DNA of 64,000 nucleotides, from contig NZ_JAFEWE010000008.1 of the NCBI RefSeq assembly GCF_017355785.1, positions 62,001 to 126,000 on the forward strand, written 5' to 3'. The position numbers were made by a program, and so were the translations under genes. Positions 7,737 through 16,311 of this stretch are shown here, one piece after another. Under the pieces are notes generated by a model. The model did not search any database and was not told the origin of the DNA. It saw only the letters and a program-made list of their open reading frames with translations. Positions within the stretch are counted from its first letter, which is position 1. Every line of letters starts with the position of its first letter. The stretch comes from Desertivirga arenae (GTDB lineage: Bacteria > Bacteroidota > Bacteroidia > Sphingobacteriales > Sphingobacteriaceae).

Positions 7737-7910
7737 ATGAAATCCTTTCTATTACTCTTTCAGGTTGTTTTTAGCATTATCATGATCACCACAGGGTGTA
7801 ATCACGTTAGCCGGCCTTCTGATTGGTTTGTTACGCTCGGTATTGTTGAAATTATTATTGGTGTAATACTTCTATTTCGTCCATTTAAAGTACTTATCAA
7901 GAATTTATAA
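7737..7910 (+). CDS. Small two-helix membrane protein, 57 aa, coupled to SPFH gene
   Basis: This frame begins MKSFLLLFQVVFSIIMITTGCNH and ends FRPFKVLIKNL. It contains two hydrophobic stretches (about residues 4-18 and 32-47) separated by a short polar loop. A Cys at position 21 after ITTG could be a lipobox, but the second membrane segment argues for a small integral protein. The stop is 3 nt before the SPFH ATG, so the two are almost certainly one transcript. The family is unknown. A partner role for the SPFH protein is inferred from spacing alone. Confidence 0.65.
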   Translation: MKSFLLLFQVVFSIIMITTGCNHVSRPSDWFVTLGIVEIIIGVILLFRPFKVLIKNL

Positions 7911-7913
7911 TAT

Positions 7914-8774
7914 ATGAGTTTTCAATCTTCAGAAGGGAGGCCTTTTCTTGGATCCCCAGTTGTAAAGGCCGTCGTTTTATTTGTTGTCCTTATCATTGTC
8001 TGGATCATTCAGCCTTTCTCCTATGAGAACATAGATGCTGGAAATGTGGGTATTAAAATAAATCTTTATGGCTCAGATAGGGGCGTAGACAATATTACTA
8101 TCGTTACCGGAAGGGTATGGTATAATACCTGGACCACTAAAATCGTAGAGTTTCCCACTTTTACTCAATCAGTAGATTACGAGCCTTTTGTTGTAACAAC
8201 AAGGGATGCTGCAGAATTTTCTGTTGATCCTAAGTTAAACTATCACATTAATCCAGCCCGTGTTCCTCAGATATACAGGCAATACCGGAAATCACTAAGT
8301 GAGATTGAACAACAATTTATGCGTAACACTATCTATGATGCTTACCGTATTGTTGCAAATTCATTTACTTCAGACTCGGTAATGTCTAACCGAGAAAAGT
8401 TTGAAGACCGCATTCAAACTATTCTTACAAAGAATCTGGGGAAAGATGGCTTTATTTACGATCAGCTTACTTCGGCTATAAGTCCTCCTGCATCTCTTCG
8501 TAGAATGATCGATGAGAAGAATGCTTCTATCCAAGCGAGATTAAAAGCCGAAAACGAAGCTAAACAAGCCATTGCAGAAGCTCAGGTAACCAAGGCTAAA
8601 GCTGAAGGAGAAGCCGCTGCACTACTAGTGAAGGCACGTGCCGAGTCTGAAGCTAACAGACTAAGACAACAATCGCTCACTCCGTTATTAATACAACAAC
8701 AGATGATTGAAAAATGGGACGGAAAACTGCCGCAGTACGGAGTAGTGCCACAACTTTTTAAAAATATACAATAA
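7914..8774 (+). CDS. SPFH/band-7 (prohibitin-like) membrane protein
   Basis: An N-terminal transmembrane helix (about residues 18-36) is followed by a band-7 domain and a C-terminal coiled coil rich in Ala, Glu and Lys (EAKQAIAEAQVTKAKAEGEAAALLVKARAESEA), which drives oligomerisation in prohibitin and stomatin-like proteins. The 286-aa length matches bacterial prohibitin homologues. SPFH proteins form large ring or cage assemblies in membrane microdomains and often modulate FtsH-type proteolysis or protect membrane integrity. It is preceded 3 nt upstream by a small membrane protein gene. No NfeD gene is present. Confidence 0.9.
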   Translation: MSFQSSEGRPFLGSPVVKAVVLFVVLIIVWIIQPFSYENIDAGNVGIKINLYGSDRGVDNITIVTGRVWYNTWTTKIVEFPTFTQSVDYEPFVVTTRDAAEFSVDPKLNYHINPARVPQIYRQYRKSLSEIEQQFMRNTIYDAYRIVANSFTSDSVMSNREKFEDRIQTILTKNLGKDGFIYDQLTSAISPPASLRRMIDEKNASIQARLKAENEAKQAIAEAQVTKAKAEGEAAALLVKARAESEANRLRQQSLTPLLIQQQMIEKWDGKLPQYGVVPQLFKNIQ

Positions 8775-8789
8775 ATTAAAGGGTGTTGA

Positions 8790-9176
8790 CTACTGGCTAT
8801 TCAAGTTAACACCCGTTACTGAAACCCTGTCATCGAAAAAAAGCTTCACAACAGGTTGTTCTTCCTCAGGATAACTTAACGCATCTTCTGCCATTACCAC
8901 AATCGAGTCTTCATAGTTGTAATAAATAGGTAGCCCGAAATAATAAGAACCTCCATTTTCCAGGGGTTCCTGAATGTGGGTTGAAGGAGGTGTAAGTTGA
9001 GTTTCCTGAAGCCCTTTAAGCAAAAAGGGGATCATATACTTTGGAATAAACAGCATACATTTTTCTGGCTGTTGGTCGGCAAAGTGAGTGAAAAAAAGCT
9101 TCACAGTTTCATTTACTGCAATCAGGAGTCCTGCAAAATCTCCAGGAGGAATTATCTTTTGATAAACTTTGCTCAT
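8790..9176 (-). CDS. Hypothetical cytoplasmic protein, 128 aa
   Basis: The product is a soluble alpha/beta protein without signal peptide or membrane helix. It has a helical first half (FAGLLIAVNETVKLFFTHFADQ, MIPFLLKGLQETQL) and an acidic C-terminal half. I do not recognise the family. The start ATG at 9176 is supported by a perfect -7 box TACCTTTG only 4 nt upstream, implying a leaderless or nearly leaderless mRNA. It converges on the SPFH gene, and the inverted repeat GGGTGTT/AACACCC (8781-8814) sits between and overlaps its 3' end. Confidence 0.6.
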   Translation of the reverse strand: MSKVYQKIIPPGDFAGLLIAVNETVKLFFTHFADQQPEKCMLFIPKYMIPFLLKGLQETQLTPPSTHIQEPLENGGSYYFGLPIYYNYEDSIVVMAEDALSYPEEEQPVVKLFFDDRVSVTGVNLNSQ

Positions 9177-9180
9177 GTTT

Positions 9181-9188
9181 CAAAGGTA
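9181..9188 (-). promoter_or_regulatory. -7 promoter box TACCTTTG, nearly leaderless
   Basis: On the minus strand TACCTTTG fits the Bacteroidota -7 consensus TAnnTTTG exactly and ends 4 nt before the ATG at 9176. No TTG -33 element is seen at 18-21 nt upstream. Confidence 0.5.
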
Positions 9189-9217
9189 CTAAAGGACTTT
9201 GATATAGTGATCTTCTC

Positions 9218-9553
9218 CTATCCCTGATTTATGGCTGCGGCAGTTTCTCCTGCTGAGATATCATAATGCGACTGGTTGTAAATACACTTTCCATCTTTAA
9301 TCAGCAGTACTTGAGGAGATTCATGGCGTACTTGAAATTTATCTGCAATAGCATTGGATAGATCACGGAAGCTTAAGAGGTCTAAAAAATAAACCGGAGT
9401 TCCTACAGGAAGAAGGTCAGCTTCTTTTTCGAAATGTATCCTTGTAGCCCTGCTTATCGGACAGGTAGTATTATGTTTAAAAATTACACAATACCCGTTA
9501 ATGGATTGTATTGTTGCTAATTCATCCTCTGTTTCTAGCTTTCTAAAATTCAT
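9218..9553 (-). CDS. ytxJ: YtxJ-like bacillithiol-associated thioredoxin-fold protein
   Basis: The 111-aa product has the family signature IFKHNTTCPIS with a single redox Cys (C31 from the ATG at 9553), followed by a thioredoxin-like fold with a cis-Pro loop (HESPQVLLIKDG). YtxJ-type proteins are predicted monothiol bacilliredoxins that reduce bacillithiolated protein thiols in Firmicutes and Bacteroidota. A GTG at 9574 would add seven residues. I prefer the ATG because family members begin with M-x-W/F-x-x-L. No other bacillithiol biosynthesis gene is in the window. Confidence 0.85.
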   Translation of the reverse strand: MNFRKLETEDELATIQSINGYCVIFKHNTTCPISRATRIHFEKEADLLPVGTPVYFLDLLSFRDLSNAIADKFQVRHESPQVLLIKDGKCIYNQSHYDISAGETAAAINQG

Positions 9554-9713
9554 ATTGTAGATACTGATTTTCACACTTAAACTACAAAAGCTTTCAGATC
9601 GTTTTTACTAATTGTCTTTTGTTCTTTGAGCTGCCTTTGTAAAAATGGCGAACGTTAAAATAATTTTCAGATTTTAATGTTAGTTCAAAGTAGTTCTACA
9701 AACAGCAAGTACT

Positions 9714-11105
9714 ATGAAAAACACCAGATCGCTACTACTTATCCTTTTTGTTGCTTTTGGATTGCAAGCGGCCGCTCAGCAGTTGAATGGAGTTTACGTT
9801 GGAGCTGAGCTTTATACTACCCCTTTCGACGGGATGCAGCTTAATCAGCTTGTATTCTATTTCAGGAACGATGGAACCTTTACTGACAAACTAGATCAGA
9901 AAAATTGGAGATCTGATGTTGGCGGAAATTATATAGTGAAGAATGGTTTTGTTGACATGAAGTTTAAAAATGAGCCCCGGACATTAAGGTATAGTTTGAA
10001 TAGGGATGGTTCTTTAGGTAGTACCGCTGGTGTTAAACATGCCTTGCATAAAGTTAAGAGGATAAGTTCTCTACCCCGGTCTAGCTATGAAAAAAGGTCG
10101 GCATCAAGCACTGGCGGAATGGGAACGGCAATGCCTAATGTATTTACGTCTTCCACAGACTTTCTTTATTTCGATGGAAAGGGCAAGTTTACTTCTGATA
10201 GAAATTCGGTAACAAGCATTGGTGGTGATGTAAATGGAGGTACCATAGGAGGGAAGTTTGAAAACGGGAAAAATGCGGTTTCAGGGAGTTATAAACTGGA
10301 AGACGGCAATATTACCTTTACTTTTGGCAACGGCAAAGTAAGTAAACATAGCTTTTTTTACAGTCCTCCCGACGAGGAAGACCTTATTTTATTGGATGGC
10401 GAGTTTTATTTCCGGCAGGAATCAGCAGATGCAGAAAGCGAGGGCCAGAAAATCACAGCAATGAAAAAGGGAGAGAATGCTTTGAAAGAGACCAGAGCCT
10501 CCAGAGCCCATGATGTGATGTTGAAGGTTCGTGCCAACTATGGTGGGCCCAATATTGATAAGATTAAGACAATGAGGGAGGTTGCCCAAGTTGGAAGTAA
10601 CTTAAAGGCTATCGCTGTAACTGACGTTATAAACAAAAAGATCCGGGCTGAGGTATGGCAAAACAATAAACTTCTGCTGGTTAAACAATTAGAGGGCAAT
10701 GAAGGCTGGCAATGGATGAAGGGTAAAAGTAAACCGCTCTCACAGAATGAAAAAAATGAACTAAAACTAGGCTTTTACCAGGGAGTTTTAGGACTTCATA
10801 ATAAACTCAATAGTAATTTTATTAATGGAACTTTAGAGGATTCTCATGGAGATTATATGCTTTCGTTTAACATAGATGGGAACAAAGTGATCTATCTTAT
10901 AGGAGAAAACTACGAGCTTAAGGGAAATGGTTGCTCTGTAAATGGGAAGGAAAGTTATACTGTTTATCGCAATTTTAGCAATACCAGTGGAGTGAAATTT
11001 CCTTTGACTACAGAATCCTCAGATGGAAAGAATAAGATCGTACTTAATACAACGTCGATAGAGGTTAACCCTAGCCTTACCCAAGATGCCTGGAAGATGC
11101 CTTAA
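9714..11105 (+). CDS. Large secreted hypothetical protein, 463 aa
   Basis: A signal peptide (MKNTRSLLLI...AAAQQ) precedes a two-part protein. Residues about 20-240 contain two repeated units of the form FYFRNDGTFTDKxxxx...GGNYxxKNGxVxxxF and FLYFDGKGKFTSDR...GSYKLEDGNITFTFGNG, each a beta-strand-rich lipocalin-like or meander fold. Residues about 255-463 (VRANYGGPNIDKIKTMREVAQVGS...) resemble the LolA-like C-terminal part found in many Bacteroidota secreted proteins next to M16 proteases. No active-site motif is visible. A periplasmic or outer-membrane role is likely and the function is unknown. Confidence 0.65.
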   Translation: MKNTRSLLLILFVAFGLQAAAQQLNGVYVGAELYTTPFDGMQLNQLVFYFRNDGTFTDKLDQKNWRSDVGGNYIVKNGFVDMKFKNEPRTLRYSLNRDGSLGSTAGVKHALHKVKRISSLPRSSYEKRSASSTGGMGTAMPNVFTSSTDFLYFDGKGKFTSDRNSVTSIGGDVNGGTIGGKFENGKNAVSGSYKLEDGNITFTFGNGKVSKHSFFYSPPDEEDLILLDGEFYFRQESADAESEGQKITAMKKGENALKETRASRAHDVMLKVRANYGGPNIDKIKTMREVAQVGSNLKAIAVTDVINKKIRAEVWQNNKLLLVKQLEGNEGWQWMKGKSKPLSQNEKNELKLGFYQGVLGLHNKLNSNFINGTLEDSHGDYMLSFNIDGNKVIYLIGENYELKGNGCSVNGKESYTVYRNFSNTSGVKFPLTTESSDGKNKIVLNTTSIEVNPSLTQDAWKMP

Positions 11106-11147
11106 AAGAATGAAACTATTGTAAGCCTTAAAGGTTTTTGTTGACGT

Positions 11148-12392
11148 ATGACCGACTACAATAGTATTTTCCCAACCTTTTTTATTTCAGGGTTCGAATG
11201 CTCAACCTTCATTTGGAAAGATCAGGGGCGCCGCAATCTCATTGCAGAAACTCAGCACGATCAATTCCTTAAAGAGGATTATGGTTTGCTGCACCGTCTG
11301 GGTATTGCCGTCTCCCGGGAAGGAATACCATGGCCTCTTGTTGACCGGGCTGGCTACTTTGATTTCTCCATGTTAGACCCGGTGATAGAGGTTCTAAACG
11401 AATATAAGATCTCGCCTATTTGGGATTTGTGTCATTACGGTTATCCGGATAACCTTGATCCTTTTTCCGAAAGTTTTTGTGAGCGTTTTGAAGAGTACTG
11501 TAAAGCAGCAACTAAATATATATCAGAACGTCTCAATACGACGTCTTACTTTACGCCTATTAATGAAATAACCTTCTTCTCGTATGCAGGCGGCGAATGG
11601 GGATGGATAGCACCGCACAAGAAAACCCGTGAAGATCGTTTCAGTCTAAGGAAAAATTTATGTAAAGCTGCTATAATGGCGGCTAAAGCAATCCGGGAAG
11701 TGATGCCGGAAGCCAGGATGGTCCATATGGATCCATTGGTGCAAGTCGTAGCTCCTTTAGACCGACCTGAGTTGAAAGCAGCAGCTGCTTTTGAAACCTA
11801 TGCCGATACCTTCGTAGCCTGGGATATCCTTTGTGGAAAGTTACACCCTGAATTCGGCGGTTCTCCTGAAATTCTTGACATTGTTGGCCTTAATAATTAT
11901 TCTTTCGGACAGATGGAATTCAGGGAGAACGGTCCCCATCAGGCTCTGGATCCTCAGGACGACCGGATTGTTTCGTTATGTGAATTAATTCATTTTGCCT
12001 GGCAGAGGTATAAAAGACCGGTTATTATCAGTGAAACAAGTGGCATGAAAGACGGTCGGGACGCTTGGCTAAAAGACGTTATGGAAGAAAGCCTGGCAGC
12101 AGTAGATTTGGGAATAGATCTGCAAGGTGTTTGTCTTTTTCCCGCAGTAGACATGCAGGACTGGCATACCGGTGAATGGTTGAACAACGGGATCTGCGAT
12201 TTGGTAAATGAAAACGGGAGATTGAAACGGGTGCCTTACGAACCATATATTCAGGAGATACGTCGTTGGCAGAAAGAGCTAAATCGCGTTACTGAATTGG
12301 ACGAGGATCCCTATAGTGACCCGGTTAATCTTGATGATATCCAGGAAGCCGCGAAAAGACTTAATATTAAACCAGATGAGAATTGGAGTTGA
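11148..12392 (+). CDS. GH1-like (clan A) TIM-barrel glycosidase family protein
   Basis: The 414-aa cytosolic protein has the barrel features of family-1-like glycosidases: a conserved start (FISGFECST), the strand-2 segment GIAVSREGIPWPLVD, the acid/base strand TPINEITFF with Glu140, and the nucleophile strand RPVIISETSG with Glu296. It lacks the canonical T-x-NEP of GH1 (NEI instead) and has no signal peptide. Proteins of this kind sit beside sugar-nucleotide or glycosyltransferase genes in other Bacteroidota. The natural substrate cannot be read from the sequence. It ends in TGA, showing that TGA is used as an ordinary stop here. Confidence 0.7.
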   Translation: MTDYNSIFPTFFISGFECSTFIWKDQGRRNLIAETQHDQFLKEDYGLLHRLGIAVSREGIPWPLVDRAGYFDFSMLDPVIEVLNEYKISPIWDLCHYGYPDNLDPFSESFCERFEEYCKAATKYISERLNTTSYFTPINEITFFSYAGGEWGWIAPHKKTREDRFSLRKNLCKAAIMAAKAIREVMPEARMVHMDPLVQVVAPLDRPELKAAAAFETYADTFVAWDILCGKLHPEFGGSPEILDIVGLNNYSFGQMEFRENGPHQALDPQDDRIVSLCELIHFAWQRYKRPVIISETSGMKDGRDAWLKDVMEESLAAVDLGIDLQGVCLFPAVDMQDWHTGEWLNNGICDLVNENGRLKRVPYEPYIQEIRRWQKELNRVTELDEDPYSDPVNLDDIQEAAKRLNIKPDENWS

Positions 12393-12492
12393 TGTAGGAA
12401 GTATAAAATGCTCATCGATAAGTTCCGACTGTAAATATTGGCTAAAAAATAAAACCTTAAACTGCCTGGCCATTTGACTGTTATCACCAAGC

Positions 12493-13914
12493 ATGATTGG
12501 GAAAATAATAAATATCTGTCTCTTAATTTGTTCTGTAGCTACAAGCTGCCTTTCACAAACAAAGGTAGAAGGAGAAGGAAACCTAAAGTTTAAAAAGAGG
12601 GTTCTACAATCAAACTTACAAGATCCCTGGGATATAACTTATGGTCCTGATGATTATTTATGGATAACAGAGTCTAAAGGTTATAAAGTTAGCAGGATTG
12701 ACATTGCTAGTGGAAAAACGCAGGTAATCCTTGACCTCAACTCCGAACGAAGTTTTAGCGGTAAGCCCTGGCCACAGGGAGGCCTGATGGGAATGGCCCT
12801 TCATCCAAAAATGAATTCTGGAAAACCCTTTGTTTACCTGGCCTACGTCTATCGTTTTGTTGAGTCTCGTTCGAATTTCGCTGGTAACTATTTTAAAACT
12901 AAAGTGGTGAGGTATACCTGGAATAAGGAAAAGCTCACCCTTAGTAATCCGAAGGTTTTGTGCGATACGATCCCTGGCAGTAATGATCATAATGGAGGAC
13001 GTCTTCATATAGCTGATATAGATGGGAAGGAATATTTGTTCTACTCGGTAGGAGATATGGGAGCCGGGCAATTTGATAATGGAAACAGACCTAATCACGC
13101 ACAGGACCCTAAGTATTATCAAGGGAAGATTCTGCGATTTAATACTGAGGAGGATAATGATAAGGAAGCGCTCGATAGATGGGTTCCTAACTCTAATCCT
13201 TTCAGGAATGCTGTCTGGTCCATCGGTCACCGAAATCCTCAAGGCTTGGCTTCTGTGACTGTAGCAGGGAAAAAGATATTGTACTCAACCGAACACGGTC
13301 CTTATTCTGACGATGAGATAAACTTGATTGAAAGGGGAGCCAACTACGGGCACCCTTTAGTAATAGGATATAACGATGGAAACTACGATGGTTTGGCTGC
13401 CAGCGTTAGTGATCATGATAGCTTGCCGGGTAAATGGAACACAACTTACCCATTAATCGAAAAAGAGGCTGCAAACGCCGCGAAGATCGGCAGTAGTTAC
13501 AGAAATCCTATTAAAGCTTTCAGTCCCAATGAAAATAGTTTCCTTACAGGTCTTTTTACTGCAGTTGCTAATAATGCTGGAAGATCTGACTGGTCTTCAG
13601 AAGCTCCTTCGAGTTTGGAAGTTTATACTTCTAACGCAATTCCTGGCTGGAGGAACTCCTTACTTATACCAACTTTAAAAACTGGAAGGCTTATCCGTCT
13701 AAAGGTGGATGATTCGGGAAAAGGGCTTAAAGGAGAAGAGGAATCATACTTTCAGGCGGGAAACCGTTTGAGAGATGTAGCAATTTCGCCGGATGGCAAG
13801 AAGATCTATCTTATAACCGATAGAAGTTCTGTAACTTCTGGCCCCACCAAAGAAGATCCCCAGGGAAGTAATGAAAAAGGGGCAGTAATAGAATTTAGTT
13901 ACACCGGACAGTAA
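12493..13914 (+). CDS. Secreted PQQ-dependent sugar dehydrogenase-like protein (GSDH family)
   Basis: A signal peptide precedes a six-bladed beta-propeller of the glucose/sorbosone dehydrogenase family: the N-terminal signature LQDPWDITYGPDDYLWITE, then GGLMGMALHP, DHNGGRLHIADIDGKEYLFYSVGD, and GHRNPQGL with the family's conserved His. Length (473 aa) fits soluble aldose dehydrogenases, which oxidise sugar C1 in the periplasm using PQQ and calcium. No PQQ biosynthesis genes are in the window, so the cofactor would have to come from elsewhere. The gene ends at a shared terminator with the convergent SGNH gene. Confidence 0.82.
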   Translation: MIGKIINICLLICSVATSCLSQTKVEGEGNLKFKKRVLQSNLQDPWDITYGPDDYLWITESKGYKVSRIDIASGKTQVILDLNSERSFSGKPWPQGGLMGMALHPKMNSGKPFVYLAYVYRFVESRSNFAGNYFKTKVVRYTWNKEKLTLSNPKVLCDTIPGSNDHNGGRLHIADIDGKEYLFYSVGDMGAGQFDNGNRPNHAQDPKYYQGKILRFNTEEDNDKEALDRWVPNSNPFRNAVWSIGHRNPQGLASVTVAGKKILYSTEHGPYSDDEINLIERGANYGHPLVIGYNDGNYDGLAASVSDHDSLPGKWNTTYPLIEKEAANAAKIGSSYRNPIKAFSPNENSFLTGLFTAVANNAGRSDWSSEAPSSLEVYTSNAIPGWRNSLLIPTLKTGRLIRLKVDDSGKGLKGEEESYFQAGNRLRDVAISPDGKKIYLITDRSSVTSGPTKEDPQGSNEKGAVIEFSYTGQ

Positions 13915-13943
13915 GACCCATAAAAGTCCAGCGATCTGCAAAT

Positions 13944-13978
13944 AATAAAGGCACATCTGATTTTGACCTGCCTTTATT
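13944..13978. terminator. Bidirectional terminator between convergent genes
   Basis: AATAAAGGCA (13944-13953) is perfectly complementary to TGCCTTTATT (13969-13978), a 10-bp stem with a 15-nt loop. It lies between the convergent GSDH and SGNH genes and is flanked by AT-rich sequence on both sides. Confidence 0.7.
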
Positions 13979-13996
13979 GTTATTCAATATCCTCTG

Positions 13997-14824
13997 TTAA
14001 TAGTTCTTCATAATCTTCACCATCATTTTTGCTATAATCTCCATTCCCTTATCTGAAGGATGTAGACCATCATAGGTAAGGTCAATCGCTTCAACAGGAT
14101 AAGGATAATCGTCTGTAGAGGGATTATAGGGCATATTGATATAGTCGGGGTATTTATAGCTTCTGTATTTCCCCGTTCCCGGATCCTTCAGCCGTTTAAA
14201 CTTAACCATCTCCTTTACTTTCATCCCACTTTTATAATAGAGGTCAACCACATCAAATTTCTCTGCCTTAGCAATTGATCTTATTGCATCAGCATATTGA
14301 GAGAGGTACATTCCCTTCCGGTCGGCATAAGATCCTTTTGCATTATTTTTTGGATCCCTGATATACACAAAGTCGCCTCTCTGCATAGGGGTGATCAAAA
14401 TAACTTTAGCGTCAGGATTAAGGCTTCGAATCTTATTGATGATCGTCCTATACGCGCCATAGAAGGTACTATTTCCGGTATTATTTTGATAATCACTTAA
14501 AGAACCAATAGGAAAGGCAGCATTCCAATCATTGGTGCCGTAGAATACAGAATATACATCTGCCTTTTTCAGATCTTCTTTTTCAATTTGGCCAGCCATT
14601 CTTGATGCCGTCCAGCCGCTGTGTCCATGGTTTTCAAATTGAATGCGAGGAAGTTTTTCTGAAACTCTAGACATATAACCTTTGGAAATCCTATTCCCGG
14701 TTTGTTCAGGGTGATTGTCAAGATAGGTGATCGAATCACCAATTGCCATCCATGTCAATTTCTCTTTGGGAGCGAAGGAGGCTAGAAAGATAAAAACAAC
14801 TAAAGCAATAAACGCTCTTTTCAT
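13997..14824 (-). CDS. Secreted SGNH/GDSL hydrolase
   Basis: A signal peptide (MKRAFIALVVFIFLASFA) begins at the ATG at 14824. The TTG at 14848 that would extend the frame is part of a -7 promoter box. All four SGNH blocks are visible: GDSITY (nucleophile Ser), GHSG (oxyanion Gly), GTND (Asn) and D-G-L-H-P (Asp-His pair). The 275-aa product is likely a carbohydrate or rhamnogalacturonan-type acetylesterase in the periplasm, consistent with the pectin enzymes in the window, but the family also includes lipases. Substrate assignment is inference. Confidence 0.85.
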   Translation of the reverse strand: MKRAFIALVVFIFLASFAPKEKLTWMAIGDSITYLDNHPEQTGNRISKGYMSRVSEKLPRIQFENHGHSGWTASRMAGQIEKEDLKKADVYSVFYGTNDWNAAFPIGSLSDYQNNTGNSTFYGAYRTIINKIRSLNPDAKVILITPMQRGDFVYIRDPKNNAKGSYADRKGMYLSQYADAIRSIAKAEKFDVVDLYYKSGMKVKEMVKFKRLKDPGTGKYRSYKYPDYINMPYNPSTDDYPYPVEAIDLTYDGLHPSDKGMEIIAKMMVKIMKNY

Positions 14825-14845
14825 ACGATGATCTGATTGAGAGTT

Positions 14846-14853
14846 CAAATGTA
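14846..14853 (-). promoter_or_regulatory. -7 promoter box TACATTTG
   Basis: On the minus strand TACATTTG matches TAnnTTTG exactly, about 21 nt upstream of the SGNH ATG at 14824. It explains the false TTG start at 14848. No -33 TTG is seen. Confidence 0.45.
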
Positions 14854-14970
14854 AAAAAAGGCTAAGTTTATTGTAGAAGAAGGGAGTTTATTAAGAAATT
14901 GTGACAGGAGGTATTGAAGGACGACAAGGAAAAAGGTTACCAGCAGTTTTACGCTGCTGGTTGAATATCA

Positions 14971-15816
14971 TCAATTTATATTATTATAGGATAAAGAAAC
15001 AGTATCAGTACAATTGCCATTACCAAAAGACAGATAGAAGGTCTTACCTCCGAGTTTTTCAATTTTATATTGCCCTTTTTTAGGGCTGAACAAAGACTGC
15101 TGGCAGGAAGAGTTTAAAATAACTGTCTGAGCGGGTTTGACTTCCATGAAATTTGTACCTTGTTTCTCAATAGCAAGAGAATAATTTTGGTTACTCATTT
15201 CGAAAACATCATCATTTACATCTCCTGTTGTGTTACCTGCAATCCATTTGCTTTTTCTGGTAGACGAAAATCTTATCTGACCTCCGTCCGGTTTAATGAT
15301 GAAGCTTTGAGCATTCAGATGATCAATGGTGACTGCTGTAGAGACTTTTGCTGCTGAAATATTTGAGAAAACTAGCGAGCCTTTGAATTTGATCCCGTCA
15401 ACAGAATACAAACTGGCATCCTCATCAGACCTCACATGCACGTGTTTCCCAATAACATTGGTTCCATTTTCGATTGCGTCTTCATACACTACTGTTAGAA
15501 GTCCGTTTCTTTTTTTATTGTCGGAACCGGTAAGATTATTAAATACAATATCATACTTCTTTTTCCCTTCGGTAGTAAAACCTTCAGTAACGTTAGCTCC
15601 CATTAAAATCCCAGGTAAATTAGGGTAAGTAATTTTTATACTTCTGGCTACAAATTCCAGCTCATTGATCAATCTTTCCGTTTCTATAACTTCATTTGCT
15701 GACTGGGCTTCGGCAACTGGTGCTGTGTCTACACCTTTTGGTTCGTTGGTTTCATTGTTTTTACAAGCGACAAAACAAAGAATAAGTGCAATCAGGTAAG
15801 TGTTGTGTTTTTTCAT
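14971..15816 (-). CDS. Hypothetical lipoprotein, 281 aa
   Basis: Starting at the ATG at 15816, the protein has a lipoprotein signal peptide ending in LCFVAC with the lipidated Cys followed by KNNET. A linker rich in Glu, Ala and Ser follows, then a beta-rich domain that includes NLTGSDNKKRNG and a strand pair around ITYPNLPGILMGANV. The C-terminus holds two or three Cys (SSCQQS, GNCTD) that may form a disulfide. No catalytic motif is recognisable. It is likely periplasmic and anchored to inner or outer membrane. The alternative TTG 27 nt upstream is unlikely. Confidence 0.65.
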   Translation of the reverse strand: MKKHNTYLIALILCFVACKNNETNEPKGVDTAPVAEAQSANEVIETERLINELEFVARSIKITYPNLPGILMGANVTEGFTTEGKKKYDIVFNNLTGSDNKKRNGLLTVVYEDAIENGTNVIGKHVHVRSDEDASLYSVDGIKFKGSLVFSNISAAKVSTAVTIDHLNAQSFIIKPDGGQIRFSSTRKSKWIAGNTTGDVNDDVFEMSNQNYSLAIEKQGTNFMEVKPAQTVILNSSCQQSLFSPKKGQYKIEKLGGKTFYLSFGNGNCTDTVSLSYNNIN

Positions 15817-15971
15817 GTATAGTATTACGGCAAGGGTTTGCAAAGTGCTACAGCCCTGGATCGGCTTGTACAGCCAGGCCTTCCTTTCTCCTTATGCTTC
15901 TGGAAAGGATTCAATTGTCATAGGAGCTTCTCCTGATCTTAACAGGATTGTCAGAACTTTTCTTTAATAGG

Positions 15972-15999
15972 TATATCGGGAAAAGTCGATATATATTTG
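15972..15999 (+). promoter_or_regulatory. ArsR operator palindrome overlapping the -7 box
   Basis: TATATCG (15972-15978) and CGATATA (15987-15993) form a perfect 7-bp inverted repeat with an 8-nt spacer. The second arm overlaps the -7 box TATATTTG (15992-15999), which ends 3 nt before the ATG of the ArsR gene. Binding of the ArsR dimer would block polymerase, the standard autorepression layout. Confidence 0.72.
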
Positions 16000-16002
16000 T
16001 GC

Positions 16003-16302
16003 ATGGATCCAGTGGAAATATTTAAAGCGCTTTCAAATAAAACCAGGTTACAGATCCTTCAATGGCTTAAGGAGCCGGAGTTGAATTTCCCTGAACAGGC
16101 CGAGTTTGGTTACGGAAATGGAGTGTGTGTAGGACAAATTCAAAAAAAAGCAGGTCTATCTCAGTCCACCGTTTCTGAGTATTTATCCTTGCTACAAAAA
16201 GTAGGTTTGGTAAAGGCTCAGCGAGTTGGTCAATGGACCTATTATGTTCGGGACAAAGAGGCATTTGCTGCTTTAAGTGAATTGATAGAGACAAAAATTT
16301 AA
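16003..16302 (+). CDS. ArsR-family winged-helix transcriptional regulator
   Basis: The 99-aa product is a minimal ArsR/SmtB winged helix: an N-terminal LSNKTRLQILQWL helix, recognition helix SQSTVSEYLSLLQ, and wing RVGQWTYYVRD. Where metal sensors carry the ELCVCDL box it has GVCVGQI, keeping only one Cys (Cys42), so thiol chemistry rather than classical metal chelation is possible. The gene starts at ATG 16003, 3 nt after a -7 box and next to a perfect palindrome, and is followed 9 nt later by an Old Yellow Enzyme gene. It likely represses both genes and responds to reactive electrophiles, which is inference. Confidence 0.88.
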   Translation: MDPVEIFKALSNKTRLQILQWLKEPELNFPEQAEFGYGNGVCVGQIQKKAGLSQSTVSEYLSLLQKVGLVKAQRVGQWTYYVRDKEAFAALSELIETKI

Positions 16303-16311
16303 ATCATTATT

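Noticed and set aside
8781-8814. Inverted repeat GGGTGTT/AACACCC as a terminator
   Set aside because: It has no T tract on either strand and overlaps the 3' end of the minus-strand hypothetical gene, so I did not call it.
11185-11200. GGTTCGAATGC resembling a tRNA T-arm
   Set aside because: It lies within the GH1-like coding frame and no acceptor stem or anticodon arm surrounds it.
12658-13242. 194-codon open frame on the minus strand
   Set aside because: It lies entirely inside the well-supported GSDH gene in antisense and shows no motif, signal peptide or plausible composition.
15326-15628. 100-codon open frame on the plus strand
   Set aside because: It is a shadow of the minus-strand lipoprotein gene and has a low-complexity Ser/Pro composition without homology.
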